Source: an uncultured Prevotellaceae bacterium
Lineage (GTDB): Bacteria; Bacteroidota; Bacteroidia; Bacteroidales; Bacteroidaceae
DNA length: 37,495 nucleotides
Direction: 5' to 3'
Assembly (NCBI GenBank): GCA_900543815.1
Contig: UQST01000029.1
Location: 1 to 37,495, forward strand
Part shown: one piece after another, positions 32,988 through 37,495 of the stretch
Position numbering within the stretch: the first letter of the stretch is position 1
Layout of the letters: each line of letters begins with the position of its first letter
Made by a program: the position numbers and the translations under genes
The notes under the pieces: generated by a model
What the model was told of the DNA's origin: nothing
Database searches by the model: none
What the model saw: the letters and a program-made list of their open reading frames with translations, nothing else

Positions 32988-33425
32988 TTACTCGTGAAGT
33001 TTTCTGACCTTATGTTTCTTCAGCCATCCTGTCTCTATCAGCCGTCTCTCAGAGATTATAATTTCCGCTGTGCCACTCAATTGCTTGCACATGGGTAGTT
33101 CTACCCCTTCACTCGTCCTAAGTCCCTGGCCAAACACTATATCAACTTGATAAAAACCATCAGCATCAGGGACATCTGCAACACACTTGACAAGACCTGT
33201 CAGATGCCCAAACTTATGGTACGGATAGTTGTCCACTCTTACCATCACCTTTTGTCCTTCACAGACCTGTCCTATTCCCTGCGCAGGAAACAAGGCCAGA
33301 CCGACCAGCTTTTCCGTCCCTGAATCCTTACACGCACGAAACAGAAAACTACCTGTCAGTGTTTCTGGATACGGGAAGCAGCATGCTCCAATGAGCAAAA
33401 CCGACAGCAGCAGAACCAAAAGCAT
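32988..33425 (-). CDS. Miniature HlyD-type membrane fusion protein, internally deleted
   Basis: 145 residues, against about 400-450 for the family. Residues 1-15 are a hydrophobic anchor. FPYPETLTGSF (17-27) looks like the strand that follows the anchor in Bacteroidetes HlyD/CvaA-type adaptor proteins. From about 40, LFPAQGIGQV, GQKVMVRVDNYPY, GLRTSEGVELP and LSGTAEIIISERRL look like the C-terminal membrane-proximal barrel of the same family. The lipoyl and coiled-coil parts between them are missing. The frame is clean, with an in-frame stop four codons upstream, so this is not a simple frameshift. LIGAC could also act as a lipobox. It is either a decaying remnant or a trimmed functional protein. 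It follows the GLPGLI gene by 37 bases. Confidence 0.7.
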   Translation of the reverse strand: MLLVLLLSVLLIGACCFPYPETLTGSFLFRACKDSGTEKLVGLALFPAQGIGQVCEGQKVMVRVDNYPYHKFGHLTGLVKCVADVPDADGFYQVDIVFGQGLRTSEGVELPMCKQLSGTAEIIISERRLIETGWLKKHKVRKLHE

Positions 33426-33462
33426 TATTCTGACTCACCCGACAAACCAGTGAGAACCATGT

Positions 33463-34308
33463 TTATTTCAATTCTAAAGGTTCGTACCGGGGTATCTCAC
33501 GCGCCTCTGGTTCCGACTTTGGATTACCCCACAGACTACCGATATCCTCATGTATCTTACGTTGTATTTTCAACAGGTCTTCCCTATCCATTTTATTATA
33601 ACTGCTGTATCCCTCTTTGTATAAAGGCTTACGTTTCTGTTCAATTTTCACACATTCAAAATCATAAAGATTATCTTTGTCTGACACCTTAAGTATCGCT
33701 CCCGGTAGTCCACCAAATTTCCAGGGTCCATTACGCACAGGTATCTTTTGAGTAAACCACGCGGTGAACTCCCTTCCGCTAAAATGGCAAGTTGCCTTCT
33801 GACACAAGTAACCGCAAAAGGTCATCGTGTCCCCCCAAATAATCCAATCCTGATTAGGATACTTTTCTTCATGATAGCAGTTATATCTGCCTAAACGTAG
33901 GGGAAAACAACTATACTCTGTCAACTTTCCGCCAGACATATACCATTCAGAATACTGATACTCACTCCACCCCTGTTTATAATTTCCATGAGGAATCACT
34001 CTGAGTCCTGCATTTGCAGGTACACCATGCTCCTTCTTCCACTTACGTACGCCTTCGATTGCCCCAACCCAATTGTAGCTATAGAACTTTACATTTTTTC
34101 TTCCTACTTCCAGGCAGAAATAGTCACGATACGTTGACTCATCGTGTATATCCGATGCACAAAGGGCGTAATACAACTGCACATAAGTTGTGTCTATCAC
34201 CTTCGCTGGTCCCGTGTTTCTACCATGTGGCTTTATAATTTCCCCTTGAGCATAAACAGATAGCGCACAGAAACAAAGCAGATTCAAAATCAAACAACCT
34301 CTTGTCAT
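33463..34308 (-). CDS. GLPGLI-family exported protein
   Basis: 281 residues from the ATG at 34308, which gives a clean signal peptide (CLILNLLCFCALSVYAQ, cut after residue about 21). The signature GGLPGAILKV is at 199-208, preceded by FTAWFTQKIPVRNGPWKF. This is the hallmark of the Bacteroidetes GLPGLI family, whose biochemical role is unknown and whose genes often sit beside TonB-receptor-like barrels. An in-frame ATG at 34386 overlaps the stop of the upstream gene as ATGA. Starting there would add 26 residues before the signal, so the start is ambiguous. The region is AT-rich. Confidence 0.85.
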   Translation of the reverse strand: MTRGCLILNLLCFCALSVYAQGEIIKPHGRNTGPAKVIDTTYVQLYYALCASDIHDESTYRDYFCLEVGRKNVKFYSYNWVGAIEGVRKWKKEHGVPANAGLRVIPHGNYKQGWSEYQYSEWYMSGGKLTEYSCFPLRLGRYNCYHEEKYPNQDWIIWGDTMTFCGYLCQKATCHFSGREFTAWFTQKIPVRNGPWKFGGLPGAILKVSDKDNLYDFECVKIEQKRKPLYKEGYSSYNKMDREDLLKIQRKIHEDIGSLWGNPKSEPEAREIPRYEPLELK

Positions 34309-34382
34309 TTTTAATGGTCTTTGTGAATATTGAACATAGACCTCCGACTTCAAGCCATACCAAAATTTACTTCCCTCTTCAA

Positions 34383-37001
34383 TCATAGCACATTAAATCT
34401 TACTTTCAACAATACATTTCGCGGTCTCAATGCATATTCAAGATGATACATATCCATGTTGTCGTTGCGATTCATAACATATTTCTTTTGGTTGAGCAGA
34501 TTATTCCCTTCCAATTCCAACGACATCTTTCTAAATGAATATTGTATCCCTGCATCGCTAAAATAACGATAATGATTTTTGGCATTCCAGTTGTCGTAAG
34601 TCCCTTCCGCACTGACATTCAGTGTAAGCTGCTCTATAGGGCATAGTTTTAAAGAAATGCGCCCCATATAATCTTTGACCATATCGGACACAGACCGCCC
34701 ACAAGAGGTTCTGCTCACCATACCACCAAAACTCGCCACAAGTCCAATCCATCGAAGAGGGGTGATAGATCCTGCCACGTTGATTCTACCCAAATTTCCG
34801 CTACAGGACATCAGATTTCCGTCAATCAGACGTTGATATTCATTGTGACTGTACCCAACATTCAATTTTACATAACACTTCTTCCAAGAGAAATTCTTGC
34901 TCATCCCAATCCCTGTAAAAACAGATGAAGAGCCATTATGCAACTCATGTATTATCGAAGTACAGTAAATTCCGTCATAGACAAGGGCATCTATCTGGTT
35001 GCGCCAAGTATGGCTGTAACCAGCATTCGCATTAAAAAAGAACTGTCGCAACGCATTAGAATGCTGATAATTTCCAGACACGTTGATATTCTTGCGCGTA
35101 AACATGTCCTTCACTTGACTGCGTAACACGGTTCTGTAGTCTTCCATCACATAGCCATGAAAAAGAGAATTAAAATCCCCCACTTGCTGTTCAAAATGCA
35201 ACTTTCCCTGCAACGTATTATAGACCTTCCAGTCATAGCTTACAGAAAGAGAAGGCTGTATGATTGGACGGAAAAACACATGTCTGTTATGGCGAACCAT
35301 GTCATTAGAGGATTGGGCATCCAGTGCTACCGGCAATCCTAACTTGATATCGCCACGCTTGTATATATATGTATAATCTTGAAAAACGCTCACTCTGTAT
35401 ATCCCATACCACATTCGATTACGGCAATCCTCCGCATTCAAGTCTGCATGCCCCATTAGCATGCCTTCCTCACCATAAATAGCACTGCGACCATTGAAGC
35501 CATATTCCCCACGGACATGATGAAACTGCTTGATATAGCTGGTAAACGCCCCTAATGAAATCGTGCGTGGCATCAACTCCTGCATGCGACAACTATCCTC
35601 ATGCTCAACCACACGCAGTTTTTGGGATGACTGGGCGTATCCGCCAAAGACATTGAACCGTAGTACATTGTCACCCATACGCCTTTGGATGATAAACTTA
35701 TCGTAAAATCTCAATGGGGTGGAACGCATCCTTTGTATGACAATGGAATTATAATTCTGGCTCCAAATTTGCCCATCAACCCTGTCATCATTCCACGAGA
35801 CATGCGCAGAAAGGGCATTGGACGTATAGTGGCGACTTGAATTATCTGTGTACCTGTGAGAAAGGTCAAGGCTGTGCGACCTATTTGTTGAAAACTGCGA
35901 TTCATGCAAGCGAACAGCATCGGCTTCTGGACGATACCATTCTGTATAAGTATATCCTTCATGATTCTGAAGGTCATGGCTATAGACAGCATTGAAAACC
36001 ATCTCTTTGTCCTTATCCAGTCTTTCCAGCCAGTTGTGCGACAAAGCATGTGTCTGATTATCCATGTAACGCTTTTGCGGAACTCCAGGTGTCCCTGGTC
36101 CTGACACGTGCACACGTGACACAGGGGCTAAGCCTGCGCTTCCATATTGGTTAGAGAGTTCTGCCAGTATATCATCGCCCGAATTATTCCCTTTGTATGT
36201 CTGCATGGTCTGCCTTTCCTTTCCGAAATACATACCGACAAGTTCCTCGTTCCACAATCCCCTCACACCTTTTCCCTGCCTTTCGGAAATACCCGCGCCC
36301 AGTGCCGTTGCAAGCACATAGGTTCCTTTGGCCTTTTCTTTGAGTTTTAAGTTTATGGCCACCTCGTCAGTTCGACCCATACCCTGTAGCATCTTTACAG
36401 GTTGATGGTGCTCCATCACCTGCACCTTGCTCACGGCATCAGCTGTAATGTTATTTACTGCCAGACCATATCTCCCCTGCAACATATCCATCTCCTCCAC
36501 ATAGAACTTGCTTATCGCCTTTCCATTATAGGTAATTTCACCACTTTTTGATACTTCCACACCCGGCACTCTCTTCAGTACATCACCTATTACACGGTCG
36601 CCCTGCTGCTGGTATGAACTCACCAGATAATCCGTCGTATCACCCTTTATGGTCACGGGGTCAGCCTTGACATCCACTTCCTTCAGATTTATACCTTTGA
36701 CTTCTACCATGAAGTTCAGAGTTTGCGACCTGTTGGCAACCACTTTGCTATAATTTCCTATTTGGAATCCCGACACACGTATGCAAATGCTGTCAGCACT
36801 CCCATTATAGTCAAGAACATACATTCCTTCGCCATCAATATCCGCAAAAGAAAGTATATTGGACTCCCCAGGGATGTTCAATGTCACAAAACCCTCCATC
36901 GCGTGCCCGTCTTTATCAGCCACGCGCCCTGTTATCTTTGTCTGCGAAAAACTTTTCACACAGACAGATAAAATCATCACGACAAGCAGAAAATACCGCA
37001 T
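34383..37001 (-). CDS. Outer-membrane beta-barrel with carboxypeptidase-like and plug domains
   Basis: 872 residues from the ATG at 37001 (an upstream TTG at 37016 is less likely). Signal peptide 1-20 (KSFSQ). Residues about 22-105 are a CarboxypepD_reg-like Ig fold (ITGRVADKDGHAMEGFV), followed by a TonB-plug-like region (GDVLKRVPGVEVSKSG, ITYNGKAISKFYVEEMDML) and a long barrel ending in VRFNVL. This is the TonB-receptor-like group without a SusD partner, found next to GLPGLI proteins. It would span the outer membrane; its substrate is unknown. It is the first gene of an AT-rich three-gene operon, with its promoter 83 bases upstream. Confidence 0.88.
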   Translation of the reverse strand: MRYFLLVVMILSVCVKSFSQTKITGRVADKDGHAMEGFVTLNIPGESNILSFADIDGEGMYVLDYNGSADSICIRVSGFQIGNYSKVVANRSQTLNFMVEVKGINLKEVDVKADPVTIKGDTTDYLVSSYQQQGDRVIGDVLKRVPGVEVSKSGEITYNGKAISKFYVEEMDMLQGRYGLAVNNITADAVSKVQVMEHHQPVKMLQGMGRTDEVAINLKLKEKAKGTYVLATALGAGISERQGKGVRGLWNEELVGMYFGKERQTMQTYKGNNSGDDILAELSNQYGSAGLAPVSRVHVSGPGTPGVPQKRYMDNQTHALSHNWLERLDKDKEMVFNAVYSHDLQNHEGYTYTEWYRPEADAVRLHESQFSTNRSHSLDLSHRYTDNSSRHYTSNALSAHVSWNDDRVDGQIWSQNYNSIVIQRMRSTPLRFYDKFIIQRRMGDNVLRFNVFGGYAQSSQKLRVVEHEDSCRMQELMPRTISLGAFTSYIKQFHHVRGEYGFNGRSAIYGEEGMLMGHADLNAEDCRNRMWYGIYRVSVFQDYTYIYKRGDIKLGLPVALDAQSSNDMVRHNRHVFFRPIIQPSLSVSYDWKVYNTLQGKLHFEQQVGDFNSLFHGYVMEDYRTVLRSQVKDMFTRKNINVSGNYQHSNALRQFFFNANAGYSHTWRNQIDALVYDGIYCTSIIHELHNGSSSVFTGIGMSKNFSWKKCYVKLNVGYSHNEYQRLIDGNLMSCSGNLGRINVAGSITPLRWIGLVASFGGMVSRTSCGRSVSDMVKDYMGRISLKLCPIEQLTLNVSAEGTYDNWNAKNHYRYFSDAGIQYSFRKMSLELEGNNLLNQKKYVMNRNDNMDMYHLEYALRPRNVLLKVRFNVL

Positions 37002-37033
37002 ACCAACTAGTCCCAACTGGACTTTTCACATTG

Positions 37034-37069
37034 TTTGCAAAGGACGCGAAAACAATCATTTTTTGCAAA
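37034..37069. promoter_or_regulatory. Pair of TTTGCAAA palindromes
   Basis: TTTGCAAA occurs at 37034-37041 and 37062-37069, 28 bp apart, between the leftward promoter and the start of the outer-membrane barrel gene. Two copies of an 8-bp palindrome in a leader are a possible operator, but the region is AT-rich and chance is not excluded. Confidence 0.3.
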
Positions 37070-37083
37070 CAAAGTTTGTCATA

Positions 37084-37114
37084 CAAAAGTATATTTTCTC
37101 ATTCTGCTTACAAC
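37084..37114 (-). promoter_or_regulatory. Promoter of the barrel/GLPGLI/mini-fusion operon
   Basis: Minus-strand GTTG (37114-37111), a 19-base spacer and TACTTTTG (37091-37084) fit xTTG-N19-TAnnTTTG. Confidence 0.65.
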
Positions 37115-37185
37115 ATTTTGCTTTTTTCTATTTAGTATTACACAGAAAAAACAAACGGACGATGTTCTTCCACAAAAAAAAATGA

Positions 37186-37193
37186 TAACTTTG
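37186..37193 (+). promoter_or_regulatory. -7 element for the rightward gene at 37226
   Basis: TAACTTTG matches TAnnTTTG, 32 bases before the ATG. It is the same 8-mer as before leuA and the gene at 852. The -33 element is weak (TGTT near 37163). Confidence 0.6.
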
Positions 37194-37225
37194 CCACATA
37201 TACTAACCCATAAAAGCGAAAACAC

Positions 37226-37495
37226 ATGAACGAGCTGAACTTAGAAACAACACATCCCATGGAAAACCATGGGGAGGTTGCACTACCAGACTCTTTGCTT
37301 GAAGGCATCAAAGTCACTGCAAGACTGACCAATGTCACTTGCTTCGTGATAGAGACAAGCACATACAGGGTTCTGCACAAGACAAGTGGAGTGCACCACA
37401 TTACCAACACAGATTACTCTCTAAGTTTGCAGAAGATTGCGACGAAGTCGCATAAACTCCAAAATAATCAAGGTAAAACTATGATTGCTAAAGAC
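37226..37495 (+). CDS. Partial gene, N-terminus only, function unknown
   Basis: The frame opens at the ATG at 37226, runs 90 codons and leaves the window without a stop. It begins MNELNLETTHPMENHG. Around residues 28-50 it reads IKVTARLTNVTCFVIETST with a following YRVLH, which is faintly like a ligand- or PAS-type fold, but I do not assign it. No signal peptide or membrane segment is seen, so the product is probably cytoplasmic. It is divergent from the barrel operon with about 220 bases between the starts, a position often held by a regulator. Confidence 0.6.
   Translation, partial: MNELNLETTHPMENHGEVALPDSLLEGIKVTARLTNVTCFVIETSTYRVLHKTSGVHHITNTDYSLSLQKIATKSHKLQNNQGKTMIAKD

Noticed and set aside
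33426..33462. Frameshifted upstream half of the HlyD-type gene
   Set aside because: Only 37 bases separate it from the GLPGLI stop, with an in-frame stop codon. The missing adaptor parts are not present in any frame nearby.
1..37495. tRNA, rRNA, phage genes, transposases or integrases
   Set aside because: Looked for in gaps and frames; no cloverleaf, rRNA segment or recombinase motif was seen.

Overview
The window looks like a chromosomal segment of a Bacteroidales bacterium, most likely Prevotella or a close relative. Supporting signs are: promoters of the form xTTG-N19..21-TAnnTTTG (for example before the genes at 852 and 25163 and before rpsO), almost no Shine-Dalgarno sequences, a V-type ATPase operon of the Bacteroidetes/spirochaete type carrying a DUF2764 gene, a GLPGLI-family protein beside a TonB-receptor-like barrel, and a rhaBATD set with a GH78 rhamnosidase. 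Most of the window is GC-rich (36 of 60 bases in the line starting at 26701). The last 4.6 kb is visibly AT-richer (19 of 60 in the line starting at 34381).

Layout. 1-851: end of an upstream unit (terminator at 86) and a 22-bp repeat array. 852-2956 (+): two coupled membrane-protein genes, the second with six DnaJ-type CxxCxGxG knuckles. 3103-10946 (-): seven-gene V-type ATPase operon E-DUF2764-A-B-D-I-K; the K rotor subunit keeps a full Na+-binding signature. 11140-13191 (-): DsbD-type thiol-disulfide transporter. 13459-16002 (-): YfhO-family membrane protein. 16147-16416 (-): rpsO with promoter and terminator. 17122-22031 (-): L-rhamnose genes rhaB-rhaA-rhaT-rhaD, with a secreted GH78 alpha-L-rhamnosidase upstream (22195-24450). 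25163-31614 (+): branched-chain amino-acid operon leuA-leuC-leuD-(96-aa ORF)-leuA/cimA-like-leuB. 31624-32877 (+): a porin whose 5' end overlaps a strong terminator. 32988-37001 (-): AT-rich operon of an outer-membrane barrel, a GLPGLI protein and a drastically shortened HlyD-type membrane fusion protein. 37226-end (+): start of a divergent gene cut by the window edge.

How it works together. Rhamnosidase releases rhamnose, RhaT imports it, and RhaA/RhaB/RhaD convert it to dihydroxyacetone phosphate and lactaldehyde. LeuCD and LeuB can serve both the leucine route and, if the second synthase is a citramalate synthase, the isoleucine route. The V-ATPase probably moves Na+.

Most notable new structure: four intergenic arrays of an exactly 22-bp repeat (12-bp near-palindrome plus 10-bp spacer), at 367-466, 13334-13411, 16756-16833 and 24714-24791, all with the same internal polarity. 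The last two belong to larger composite elements that lie in inverted orientation on either side of the rhamnose module. The second candidate is the barrel/GLPGLI/mini-fusion-protein operon.
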